From positions 124,001 to 188,000 of the forward strand of contig JANAVB010015604.1 in assembly GCA_029216955.1 (NCBI GenBank): DNA of 64,000 bases, written 5' to 3'. Of this stretch, positions 32,934 through 43,110 are shown piece by piece (position 1 is the stretch's first letter; each line of letters begins with the position of its first letter). Under the pieces are notes generated by a model. The model ran no database searches. It was not told the origin of the DNA and saw nothing but the letters and a program-made list of their open reading frames with translations. This DNA is from Iris pallida (Eukaryota; Streptophyta; Magnoliopsida; Asparagales; Iridaceae). Made by a program: the position numbers and the translations under genes.

Positions 32934-34606
32934 CTCCACAGGAGCTGAGTCTGTTGACATTGTCGGTGACAATGCCTTCTTCTGTCGCTTCGACGCAGAA
33001 GAGCCAGCCTCTGTATCAGCACATCTCTTCGACTGCTCGGCCGAGGGCTCTGTTTGACCCCCCGTGGATACGGCAGGGGTACCTCGATAACCCACCTCTG
33101 GCGGACGGTACGATCGAGCCTTCGCCAACAGATTCCCAGTTGCCTCTAACTGGGTGCCGACAATAAAACTGGTCTCTCGATCATATCCAGGAGGCACGAC
33201 ATTCATGGCACAGTAAAATTTGGCAGCCAAAAAAAGAATCGGCAGCCGCAGATTCTGAACAGGCAGCGTAAAATGAGCTTCGGTGCATCCGGCATTATAG
33301 TAATGCCAAGCTCGTGCACCGTCCAGCAAACTTCCAGTATACCCCAGGTTAATACTGGGATTCTCCAACATCAGCTGAGCATAACTGAATTGTTGTGCAA
33401 AAAAGGCTAGACAAGTATGGTTCCAGGTAACACTGGTTTCTATTTCGATATACCAGATGGGACGGCCAGATGCTTTGCAACTAGCGGAATCCCCATGGAG
33501 GCAGAGTGGTGGCATCTTCATCCGTATCCGTTAAGTCTTCGTTGGCCTCAAAACCCAAGAAGACGGGGACAACCTTGGTGATCTCCCACCCCTGAAGGTG
33601 GGATAAAACTTTTCTGCAAACAGGAACACCAGTATGCAGCCAGCTCTTTTGGCGGAAATGGCGGAGGAATGCGTCTCCGGCTCTGTGGTCTTCTTCCGAG
33701 CTCGGGCTCATCACGTTGGGATGGTGCAAAATTAACCACCCCATCAAGTAATGAAACAGCAGTTCGGCACAGAAAAAATTGTAATTCCTACCTCGTACAT
33801 GAACCACATTTCCTGTAAATTCTCGTAAACCACGCAGCAGGTTACACACCATTACAGGGAGTAGAGCCAGGCGACGACCAAAAACCAACCTTACAGCCGG
33901 CAGGATTAAGTTTCGGGTCACTCTCTCCACAGAGCCTAACCCGCCCGAAAAGACGTAATCCCGAAGCCAAATCATTAGATAAGCAGCCAACACTGCTTTG
34001 GACGACATCCGATGAGTAAGGTCCAGAAGCAGCTATAGGAACGCTCATCCGACACCTGGTCCTCATTTTTCGAGGGATTCTTCTCATTTAGCCAGCTCAT
34101 TTCAGAGAGCACCTCTCTACTGGAAAGTGCTGGCAGAGTTGTAAACTGAGAGAGATCTTCCTTGTCTTGCTTAAAGACATAATCTCTCCAAGCAGTCACA
34201 TGAGGCTGTGACCCACCCTTTTCCCTCTTCTGCATATAATAATGAAGACTCGCTACTTCCTTAAAGACGGCCATCATCTCCTCCGCTTTGTCCCCCAGGA
34301 CTTGGAACTCCTCGTTGGTCGGAAAGTATTCCTCATAAGGTTCTGATCTCCAAGGGAGCCTTGACACCTCATACATTTCAAGAAGTGCGAGTCCCAGCTC
34401 CCCCACCGGAGTGAAGAAAGTCCCGGTCTGGGTGTTAAACATCTCCAGAAGCACGAGGAACATATGTCTGTTGATCTCGACGCCTGCCTGGGTAGCACGG
34501 ATTGCGGCAGTCAGCCCAATCTCTCGAAGTTCGGTTCGAAACTGTGTCAGAACCCAGAGCGTCAGCTTGTCCCACTTGGAAACATAGTGACACCAACCCT
34601 CTGCTC
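32934..34606 (-). pseudogene. Antisense Tat gene: plant-mobile-domain-like core
   Basis: Successive minus-strand pieces read TGTFFTPVGELGLALLEMY (34420), LAAYLMIWLRDYVF (33985) and ILPAVRLVFGRRLALLPVMV (33910), then GLREF. This fits the plan of the plant mobile domain (PMD, aminotransferase-like family PF10536): an entry motif around GE.......L, a WL..(Y/F)VF motif, and a LA..L..G...L.P.... motif. Two frameshifts (near 34010 and 33510) and no full-length frame show decay. The piece ends in a basic SSASKRQKKA, a possible nuclear signal. The following intron (32868-32933) has a strong acceptor, but its donor reads GAG/ATAAGG, which would be a perfect GTAAGG with one G-to-A change. Confidence 0.65.
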
Positions 34607-34727
34607 AAAATTTATCTTTCCGGTACAACTGCTTCAACAACAGCATACGATTTGCAAAAGTCGAAGCGCTAAAAGCAAATGTGTTGATAGGGACGTCACT
34701 GTAAATGCTCCCAGGACGCAGAGTCCG

Positions 34728-35261
34728 CTAGGTGAAAGAAGGCCCAGTCCGGATGGCGGCCAAAGTATCCCTCTGTTTGGAGGTAGCGTCGATCGTGATG
34801 GTGCCTGCCACCGCTCCCCCCTGAGACGGGGTTAGCTCCCAAGACATCCTCCTCTTGGTAGCAAGGCAAAAGAAAGCCGTCAAAGGCCATTGACGCTCAA
34901 GTTGCTTAACAGTCATGTGCACCCCTCTTGCTGTAAAGAACCAATCTTCCTTGATCTTCAACACCTTTGCTTCGGTAGAAGTAAGGCGGTCCCCAAACAA
35001 GAACTCAGGCTTCAAGAAAGTCACGTTATCAGAAATGGCAAATTTTAAAATGCCACTCTCCATCATCCGTTGGAGGAACCCATGTTGTTGTTCCCGGATT
35101 TGGGTCATTCTCTCAGGAGGCTGGTCCAGCATAATGGCAGCGTAGGCAGGGTTTATCACCTCCTCGTCATAATCTACTCCCATCTGACAGAGAGTAGTGT
35201 CCAGAAGCACTTCATTTAGGAGCGGGATGGTCATCGACACTGGGTCAGCAAAAGAAGTCAA
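34728..35261 (-). CDS. Antisense Tat gene: N-terminal exon
   Basis: A 177-codon open frame on the minus strand. The first ATG is at 35232-35234 (SMTIPLLNEVLL), and the frame is open a little further upstream to a TGA near 35310. Contents: VINPAYAAIMLDQPPERMTQI, KFAISDNVTFLKPEFLFGDRL and VKQLERQWPLTAFF. No catalytic motif is seen. A T-rich stretch with a CTAAT branch-like word just upstream (35262-35290) fits a splice acceptor, so an upstream exon in the 3' LTR (ATG at 35893) is plausible. Between this and the next piece (34607-34727) lies an intron or decayed sequence. Confidence 0.6.
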   Translation of the reverse strand: MTSFADPVSMTIPLLNEVLLDTTLCQMGVDYDEEVINPAYAAIMLDQPPERMTQIREQQHGFLQRMMESGILKFAISDNVTFLKPEFLFGDRLTSTEAKVLKIKEDWFFTARGVHMTVKQLERQWPLTAFFCLATKRRMSWELTPSQGGAVAGTITIDATSKQRDTLAAIRTGPSFT

Positions 35262-35353
35262 AAACTCAGATATATTAGAACAACAAAAAAACTCTGAGTT
35301 ACGCTCTCATCAGAAGCGCATACACTGAACCAAGGCTCAGGCGCATCTGGAAG

Positions 35354-35740
35354 GAAGCTTCGTCGCATCATCAGGGTCTAAACCCATGCGCGTCAGCAGT
35401 GAAGCTTCGGCGCATCATCAGGGTCTAAACCCATACGCGTCAGCAGTGAAGCTTCGGCGCATCATCAGGGTATAAACCCATGCACGTCAGTAGGGAAGCT
35501 TCAACACATCATCAGGGTCTAAACCCGTGCGCGTCAGCAGTGAAGCTTCGGCGCATCATCAGGGTCATCATCAGGGTCTAAACCCATGCGCGTCAGCAGG
35601 GAAGCTTCGGCGCATCATCAGGGTGTAAACCCATACTCGTCAGCAGGGAAGCTTCGGCGCATCATCAGGGTCTAAACCCATGCGCGTCGGCAGAAAAGCT
35701 TCAGCACATCATCAGGACTCACAGTCCATGCCCATATACG
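35354..35740. repeat. 47-bp tandem repeats in 3' LTR (8 copies)
   Basis: Units begin gaagcttcggcgcatcatc at 35354, 35401, 35448, 35495, 35542, 35601, 35648 and (degenerate) 35695. The 35542 unit contains an extra 12-bp duplication of atcatcagggtc. The 5' LTR has only three units. Confidence 0.92.
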
Positions 35741-35850
35741 AAAGAAAAATATGGTAGAATGATGAAACCTACCAGTCACCGCCGGCCGAACGTCGACGGG
35801 CGTCCGGGGGACATCATCCGCAACAGCCTCCACAGGTTCTTTTCCTTTGC

Positions 35851-35893
35851 CTCATCCTCGGCCAGCACCACCGCGAGGAGTCTTGGGGGCCAT
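35851..35893 (-). CDS. Candidate first exon of the antisense gene in the 3' LTR
   Basis: ATG at 35891-35893 (minus) opens MAPKTPRGGAGRG before a TGA. TATAAATA lies about 95 bp upstream (35988-35995). The gene pieces starting at 35261 lie about 590 bp downstream on the same strand. A short basic first exon spliced to the 35261 exon would explain why that exon has no good start of its own. Donor position is unknown. Confidence 0.4.
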
Positions 35894-35987
35894 CTCGTGA
35901 AAGAAGAAGTTTAGAGTTTTTCGAAAGAAGAACTCTAGAGAAGAAGAAAGCAAAGTGAAGAAGAACCCTCTCTCTCCATCAGACGCC

Positions 35988-35995
35988 TATTTATA
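35988..35995 (-). promoter_or_regulatory. Antisense TATA box in 3' LTR
   Basis: TATAAATA on the minus strand inside cctatttatagg, identical to the 5' LTR copy at 5213-5220, placed to drive the antisense gene. Confidence 0.5.
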
Positions 35996-38460
35996 GGCAT
36001 AGACATACGCGAAAACCGATGAGGAGTGACATCAGCCGCTGCCTCGGGTTCCATGAAGTGATAACCGCAAATAAATTCAAAAAGATCATCATTAATCCTT
36101 TTGGTTACTTCGAAGCGTTATCATTTGCATTAACTGAGAGGAGCATGCGCCACATCATTGATGTGCGGAACACTCATGCGCCCGAACAGTCATGCGCCCC
36201 GTTGAAGACAGCACCATGCTTCTTATTCAAAGTATTCCAAAACTTGACAAAAAGTTTTAGAAACATTGAAGGGGGTCTTGTAGAAGCATGAAATTTCAGA
36301 TCCAGAAATCCTATGCGCCTAACACTACATGCGCCAGGAAGCTCAGATGAAGTACTTGACATAGCAAACGGCAAAAGCTTAGACATTAAAAGAAGATTTT
36401 TATTTCATATAAAAGTCTATTACATGTCTAAAAAAGGCTGAACAAAGGAAAACTTCTATAAAAAGACCCTAAGTCTACAGCCTGGTGCAGCAACCACCAT
36501 GCGCTCTCAAACAGGCACATCTCTTCTGCATCTCAGTTTGGCGCATCACTTCAGCGTCTCAGCCAGGTGCATCCCTTCAGCAGCTCAGTTATGTGCCGTC
36601 CTTCAGCGTCTCAGTCAGGCGCATCTCTTCGGCATCTCAGTCAGGCGCATCTCTTCAAGAGCCTCAGTTATATGCATCATGAAGTCTCAGCATATGCGCA
36701 TTACCTCGACCCGATCAAATGCTTCGACTAATGAAGCATTTATTGAGCAGAACGAGGGTGGGCAATCAACCCCCTACCTAGAGGAAGAGCTCTCTAAAGC
36801 CCAAGGAAGAAGAGAGCACCGCAATCGACCCGCGGCAAAATGAGGCTTTCAACACAACCAGAATGGGCAACACCCACTCTAGCAGGAGGAGGAGCTCTCC
36901 CAAAGCCCAAGAAAGATGATCGGAGCACCACAATTCCGATCTACGGCTCTTCCAGCATAACGGAGATGAGGCTCAAGCATCCCGATCTTTGGATACAACA
37001 GGCATCTTTCGCCTGCCTCAGAAGCCCTCGACTCCGACTTTTGGATGTAGCAGTCACCTTCAAGTACATAAATGAAGACAATACGTCCCATCTTCACCCT
37101 CGAGAACATCTCGTCAACAGAATGTGCTTGAGAAAACAAGTTTATTTCGGGAGGACATGAGAGAACGAGAGGCAAACTCTCTCCTTGCCACTATTTATCG
37201 GCCGGGAAATCAAACCCATGCGCCAAGAGGCAGGCTCTCCGAATCCCGTGCAATAAACTTGTATTAATGGTGATGAACCTGACGCTTCAGATTCAGCCAA
37301 GTCAAAATGGCTATTTAAAGCACTTGAAGAACGTAACCGTCGAGCCAGTAAAGACGTGTCATGCAAACGGATGCACCGGTCAGACCGCGCATCATTCTAA
37401 CGCACCCACCAGCACAAAGTGCCTTGTAAGGATGCGTCCCATGCGTCCCCATGTGCCTTGTAGAATGCAGATCGATGTGCCCACTCAACAGCCCATCACC
37501 CGTTAAAGAACATTAAATGCTGAAGTCTGACACAACAGCGGCCAGTCCCCGAGGACTGAACAGTTGACAGCTTTTTCAGAAGACGAAGCGTCGCTGACGT
37601 CGACATCATCATTACTTCCCTCCGACGGTTACAAGCCACATGGCCGCCCAACATTTCGCATGCGCCTTCGCAGCCATGTGTCCAAATCTCTGCATGCGCC
37701 TCAAAAGCCATGTGCCTCAGACTTTTCTCTGATCCCTAAAGACAGAAGTCAAAGTCACTACTGAAGCCTCGCATGCGCCTCAAAAGTCGTACGCCCAGAC
37801 TGGTTCGTGATTCCTAAAGGTTACAAGCCAAAGTCTCCTCATGCGCCCAATCCCAAGCGCATCCTATCAGATTACTCTCCACCAAATCCGAGATCTTTGA
37901 GCAACTAATACGTGCCACGTGTCTCTTGACTCGGTTCAGCCGATGAAGGGGTGCTAATTACCCAAGATCTCAGTAACCGAATGATCTTCTCCATTGCTAC
38001 ATGTTAGCTCTGCCGTAGCCCACAAATACAACGAGAAGAGTTCAACTCCTCAATCCGAGCGCGCCTCTATGCGCCTCCATCAGCAATCACCATGTGGCAT
38101 CCCCACAAACCGGTGCATCCTATATATGTACGCATGAGCAGCCAGCCTGCAGACTATAAATAAAGGGATCACTTCCTTCTGACAGAGGCCACAAACCTAC
38201 GAACACACACACAGAGAGGCAGATACGGACACTCAACGTCTTCTTCTTCTCCGTGAGCTCTAGCACCCAGAGCAACTCAGACCTTCAGAGAACCTACAAC
38301 CGTCGTCAGATCGTCAATGGAGTCAACGTATTACCACTCGCTCCATCGGCACAAGGGACCCAGATAAACAAAAGTGTTCTCCTAGGACTACGTCTAAATC
38401 CTACATTGTAACACTGTTCTGTTTGTAATTGAAATTTACAATAAAAAGATTTTCATGGCA

Positions 38461-38464
<4 letters not shown>

Positions 38465-38511
<47 letters not shown>

Positions 38512-38521
38512 GGAGAGAGAG

Positions 38522-38552
<31 letters not shown>
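38465..38552. repeat. Compound (TA)n-(GA)n-(CA)n microsatellite
   Basis: A TA run to about 38506, then gagagggagagagaga, then a CA run to about 38550, directly at the right edge of the Tat 3' LTR. Confidence 0.93.
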
Positions 38553-38557
<5 letters not shown>

Positions 38558-39032
38558 TACCAAAATTTTCCAAATCGATAAATATAAAATATTGGAAGTG
38601 CAACGATGGATAATATGAGCTAATTAGTGGCTAGAATTTATAAAAATGATATAAATGCATTGTAAGTGCTTTGATAATTTTTAAAATTTTCTACAATTTA
38701 TTATGTATATTTAAAGGCCAAAAACCATTTATTAATATTTAATTATAGCCTTTAGGAATTTAAAAAATATATATTTTGTAGGAATTTGAACCCCCAAATT
38801 TCTACAGTAGGAAAGAACCATTATTTTTATAATTTCTCCTACTTTTCATAATTTTCATAATTTATTTTATATGTATGTATATTTAATTAAGCTCAAACTA
38901 GTTATTGAATAGGGTTTCCAAATAAAGAAAAGAAAAAGAAAATATAAAAAAAACCAAAAACAGTGACCCAAATTCGCACCTACATGGGAGTCCCGTGGGT
39001 CAATCCTATGTTAGACCAGTATTCGTATTTTT
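38553..39032. other. AT-rich DNA without recognisable features
   Basis: Stop-filled in all frames, no repeat copy in the window and no splice-site pattern of note. It ends in the T-run that forms the left TSD (39028-39032) of the next element. Confidence 0.6.
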
Positions 39033-41817
39033 TGTTACGATCCGATCTCAAATTGTTGGGTCGAATCGGATCATGCCCAGCCTGTACCATTGTGAGACGG
39101 CGGCAGTAAGTTGTTTGTATATGCAGGTAATCTCAACAACAATTATATTTGTCACAATTTTGATATTATGAACATTTAAAACTTTTGTTCAATAATTGAA
39201 AGTACAACTAAAATTAAAATACTGAAATGAAAAGTCTGCAACTCTAACATAGAGAAGAATGAAAATCAACTAGCTAAATGGTCGGCCATCGACCTCGGGA
39301 TCAGCGTCATCTAAGTGAGACTCTGGAAGCACCGCAGGGTACAGCATGGGATCATAATAGCTATTGAACAATAGGTCAGCATCATCAATGTTGCCTATGG
39401 GGGGGATCCAGTCAGGAAAGGAGCAAAGTACGAGTATATATCTAACATTTCAAATAATAACGAAAATATGCAATTTCAAACAGTTTGAAATACTTGAATA
39501 ATATTTTTCGGCAATTTTCAGCAATTCAATATTTGAAATAATGTGATTTGAATAGGTATAATATATGACCGGCTTGGGTTGTACGATAGCATCCTAGCGA
39601 TGCGATACGGCTTATCCCCATGTGTAAGAGGGGTTAGCTCGCACAATAATACAATATGAGGGTATTGGTCATAAACGCTACACTACTCCCCCAATGTCTC
39701 CACAATCAATAGTTGAACCCTAGGAGAGAGTTCCGTGTAGCAATGTGCTTTAAGCATGCAAGATAATAATTAATAATTAAAATATAATAAAAGATAACCG
39801 TACTTGTCTTTGCTGTTGACTGGATTGAGGTGTCGGTACTGGAGAGGAAGTCAGTTATGTCCACGAATTCCTACAGTTGAGAATCCTGACTTAGAATCAT
39901 AGATAAGCCATTTCTAAGTGTGCTAGTTACCATCTCTAAAAGTAGGTCTTAGTCCAGTTTTAAGTTGTTTTAATTAATCTAATGAGCAATACTCTAACGT
40001 CGCAACTACAATTATCAATTTACAAAACAGAGTCAATTTATTGTTTTATTGGGAAAGATAGCATTTTCAGGTTTTTTATCAAAACTTGGTATTTCATAAT
40101 ATATATACAACTAAGGTTTTCTTTAAGTGATAAAAAACATGAATCTGTTAATTTACTAATAATTTTACTTAATGTGAGAAATCCTTATTAATTTTCATAT
40201 ATATAAAATAATTAGTAGCAAATTAATTACGCGCCTAACTATGAAATCAACAATTTCAGAAAATAACCAAAAATCTACACTACACAAACCAGAAAGAACG
40301 GAAAAACCTAAGCTACACAAATACAGGACCACAGAGAATAAAATAAAAGCTGGACTTATGTCCTTACAAATATTACATAAATTAAATTAAAATAAAACTG
40401 AGACAAGCTTTGAGTGTCGTGAAATGGTCCAATCAAAAAGGTCGAGGCCCTGCACCCAAAATACTCTAGGCCAGTAACAAGTTCTAAATAAAATTTAATT
40501 ATAAAAATATGGAATAGGGTAAGTCTCAGACTTGGTTATACAAATCTCATGTTGCATTTTAGCTTATGCCTCAACGTCCGAAAATATCGGTTTCGTTTAT
40601 ATTTCGCTAGGGCCCATGGACCGATACGGTCATCACCCGAAAGTGGTATCCGAAAGCCAACCAACACAAAAATCGTCAAATTTCAGGAACTGAACTCGAG
40701 AAATAAACCAAAAAGGTTTTCAAAATATTTTAGAAAAATCGGGCAGCATTGGCGAGTCCCATACAAAATCCAGTATAACTCCAGCCTTCCAAATTCCCTC
40801 CACCAAAACACATAATCATTTCCCAATCATTTCCATAAGCCAAACCAAAGGAAAAAACACAAAAACTCATGAAAATATAGCCACAGGTGTATAAGAAAAT
40901 ATCCACAAAACCGAAACTAGAATTAACTAGGCCACATAATGATTTCGAAAGGAGTTCGAAAAGTCCTAAACCAAAACTACAATAAATCGAGCCGATTCCC
41001 ATAGCGGGAACGGAGACCATGTCATCATTGACTCTACGGGAGGGACGAACTACTGTGATAAATTAAAAATTACCCAATATCCGTTTGTCGGGGAGCCGCA
41101 GGATAACTCGGGAATACCGAAACAGCGTTCGGACAACGGATCGATGCTCGGAACAACGATGGACAGTGGGCAACGATGTCACGGGGTCACTAAGCACGGG
41201 ATCAGGAAGGCGGAGATGGGAGGCGGCCGCGAGGGGGTCGTCGGGCTCGACGCGCAGGGGGTCGCCGGGCTTGGCACGCAGGGGGGTCGCAGGCGCACAG
41301 GGGGTCGGGTTCGGGTGGTGGCCGGGGTCGCTGGGCTCGGGCGCTGGCCGAGGTAGTTCGGGTTAGGGCTAGAACTTTTGGAAAATTAGGAAAAGTGAGG
41401 ATGAGGATGGAGAAGGATATGGGGGTTTATATAGGGAGTGAAGCTAGGGGTTACGAGAAGAGGAAAAGGTGAGGTCGACGGCGGTTACGGGAAGGGAAAA
41501 GGGGTCATGGCGATTTCGGAAGGGGAAGGGAAGGAGTCCGGGTGTCAATGAAAGGGAAGGTTCTGAGAAAGGAAAGGAATTCTTTAACTTCCTTTAAAAA
41601 GGAAATATGTATATATAGATATACAAAAGGATTAAAAGTTGGTTTCAAAAAAAATCGAGATTGGGTTCGATTTCGGAAACTGACCAAACTAAAAATTCAA
41701 TGAATAATTTAAAAAAATGATTTTCTAAATAATAATAATAAAAAAAAACTGACCAAACTAATTAGTAAACAAAATCCAACAATTAAAAAAATAAATCTAA
41801 AATTTACGGGTTTTACA
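39033..41817 (-). repeat. 3' LTR of the minus-strand chromovirus (2785 bp)
   Basis: Pairs with 52791-55653. On the minus strand a TATA box (ctatataaacccc) lies near 41430-41440, a GC-rich leader at 41080-41360, and the splice acceptor ccccatag with the following acidic frame at 39270-39392. Confidence 0.93.
39270..39392 (-). CDS. Short acidic frame in the 3' LTR of the minus-strand chromovirus
   Basis: After acceptor ...CCCATAG (39395-39396) a 41-codon frame encodes NIDDADLLFNSYYDPM and further acidic sequence, ending in TAG. It sits at the same LTR position as the frame at 21167, after the shared block GCTCCTxTCCTGACTGGA. The copy in the other LTR (53032-53151) is also open but ends differently because of an indel. 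Confidence 0.4.
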   Translation of the reverse strand, partial: NIDDADLLFNSYYDPMLYPAVLPESHLDDADPEVDGRPFS

Positions 41818-41870
41818 ACCTTCCCTCCTAAGAAAATTCCGTCATCGAAATTAAAGGCAGGGTAGGAGTT
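41818..41870 (-). other. Polypurine region of the minus-strand chromovirus
   Basis: On the minus strand TTTCGATGACGGAATTTTC is followed by TTAGGAGGGAAGG and the LTR start TGTAAAACCC. This is the same motif as at 26650 with two changes in GAGGACGAA. Confidence 0.8.
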
Positions 41871-41871
41871 A

Positions 41872-42018
41872 CCTCAAGCTTCAAACAGATACGGATACTG
41901 CTCCCGTGTCTCATCTTCTCGCTCCCAGGTAGACTCGCCCGGGGAGTTGTGCTGCCATATCACTCTGACTATCGACGTCACCGAATTTCTGGTTCTCTTC
42001 TCTCCTCTGTCTAATATT
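41872..42018 (-). pseudogene. Chromodomain, C-terminal half (left of CACTA insertion)
   Basis: The minus strand reads LDRGEKRTRN, then IVRVIWQHNSPGESTWERED and EQYPYLFEA, ending in TGA near 41880. This is the second half of the Tekay-type chromodomain; the first part ends at 48052. Removing the CACTA element and one TSD copy would join the two halves in frame. Confidence 0.88.
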
Positions 42019-42044
42019 CACTACACCATAATAGACGATTGCCA

Positions 42045-42270
42045 ACGGTTATTACCGTTACGAAATTTTTTAGTGACGGTAATAACCGTGACGAATTGGC
42101 CGTTACAAAATTTCGTAGCAGTTTTCGTAACGGTTATAACCGTTGGGAATATATACTTTAGTAACGGATATAACCGTTACTAAATATAAAATACTAACGG
42201 CTATAGCCGTTACAAAACATATTTTCATAACGGTTATAACTATTACGAATGTTATTTTTTTTACTGTTAG
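42045..42270. repeat. Left subterminal palindromic repeats of the CACTA element
   Basis: Repeated words of the form AACGGTTATAACCGTTAC. One copy, 42129-42144, is a perfect 16-bp palindrome. Variants follow near 42160, 42185 and 42230. Matching words occur at the right end (47930-48010). Confidence 0.88.
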
Positions 42271-42689
42271 AAAATTTTAAACTAGTAATGGAAATTACCG
42301 TCATAAAAATGTTTTTTCCCTGTTGTTTTCTTTTGTTGCAATTTTGTATTCAACCTGCTTGCCATGAACCTGTATTCAACCTACTTCACAAATGAATTTA
42401 TAGCAATTCCTGTAAGCAAATAGTAAAACCACATTCCAACAACATTTCAAGTTCAACAACAATATTTAAATTCAACAAAAGTGGTTTATATGTCCAATAA
42501 AGGTATAATATAAAGTAACCATAATAGCTGAAGCATAATAGTTAAAAGCCTACAAAATTATATATATATATAAAGTAACCATAATAGCTTAAGCATAATT
42601 GTTTACATGTCAAACAAAAGTTTACATGTCTTAAAGTTTGAGCAAAATAGTTTACATGCCCAACAAAAGTTTACATGTCTTAAAGCTTA

Positions 42690-43110
42690 CGAATACCAGA
42701 TATGTTTGTCTCCCCAAATAACATAACCTCCATCAACTAATTCACAAAGGAAAGAGATTCCATTTTGTGGACCATCATAAACTGGTGCTTCTAGTTTTAT
42801 CACCTCCGACATATAAACAATTTTGTCATCGTCTTGCATTTCCCTCCCATGACAAGTAGTGTGAGATGCCCAACAAAACTAGAGCTAACGGTACGACAAC
42901 GACACCTTTTACCAGCTCCAAAAACTTCAGCAATAGGGTCAGTCTCAAAGTCTTCTATGCTTGGCACACCATCATAACCACTCGTGTTTGCGACTAGTTT
43001 TTGCCTCTTTTCAGGGGCTTCTATTTCATTCTGTGTATTTGACAAGATATAAGACAAAGATAAGAGTTCAAGAAAGTTAAAGAACAAAATTAATCAAAAA
43101 TCAATATTAC
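42690..43110 (-). pseudogene. Unrecognised exon-like frames in the CACTA element
   Basis: The minus strand has two adjoining coding-like pieces: EIEAPEKRQKLVANTSGYDG with VPSIEDFETDPIAEVFGAGK (about 43040-42900), then in another frame VYMSEVIKLEAPVYDGPQNG and DGGYVIWGDKHIWYS ending in TAA near 42685. They lie near the 3' side of a minus-strand transcription unit whose leader may be at 47500-47800. They may be the C-terminus of an accessory (TnpA-like) protein or another captured exon. I do not recognise them. Confidence 0.35.

Larger units (their letters stand above)
4821..38464 (+). mobile_element. Ty3/gypsy Tat-clade LTR retrotransposon with nested insertions
   Basis: Two related LTRs (4821-7680 and about 35320-38464) flank a PBS, gag, protease, reverse transcriptase, RNase H, a second RNase H, integrase and an antisense gene. 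The order, the dual RNase H and the extra gene between integrase and 3' LTR are hallmarks of the Tat lineage (Ogre, Retand, Grande, RIRE2 relatives). It is interrupted by a chromovirus (17500-30822) and by a solo-LTR-like block (8515-9950). Without these it would be close to 19 kb. The 5' LTR lacks its left end, so no TSD can be paired. All coding parts carry nonsense changes. Confidence 0.9.
35320..38464 (+). repeat. 3' LTR of the Tat element
   Basis: Matches 4821-7680 and extends further left. The left edge is not sharp (a TG at about 35330). The right edge ...GGCAAACA at 38464 aligns with the 5' LTR end. Sense TATA ctataaataaag at 38154. Eight 47-bp repeats at 35354-35720. The antisense TATA and ATG are at 35988-35995 and 35893. 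Confidence 0.85.

Noticed and set aside
35354..35740. CRISPR-like array
   Set aside because: The 47-bp units are contiguous tandem repeats with no unique spacers, inside a plant LTR.
38465..38510. Target-site duplication of the Tat element
   Set aside because: The right flank is a TA microsatellite and the left LTR edge is missing, so no pair can be compared.
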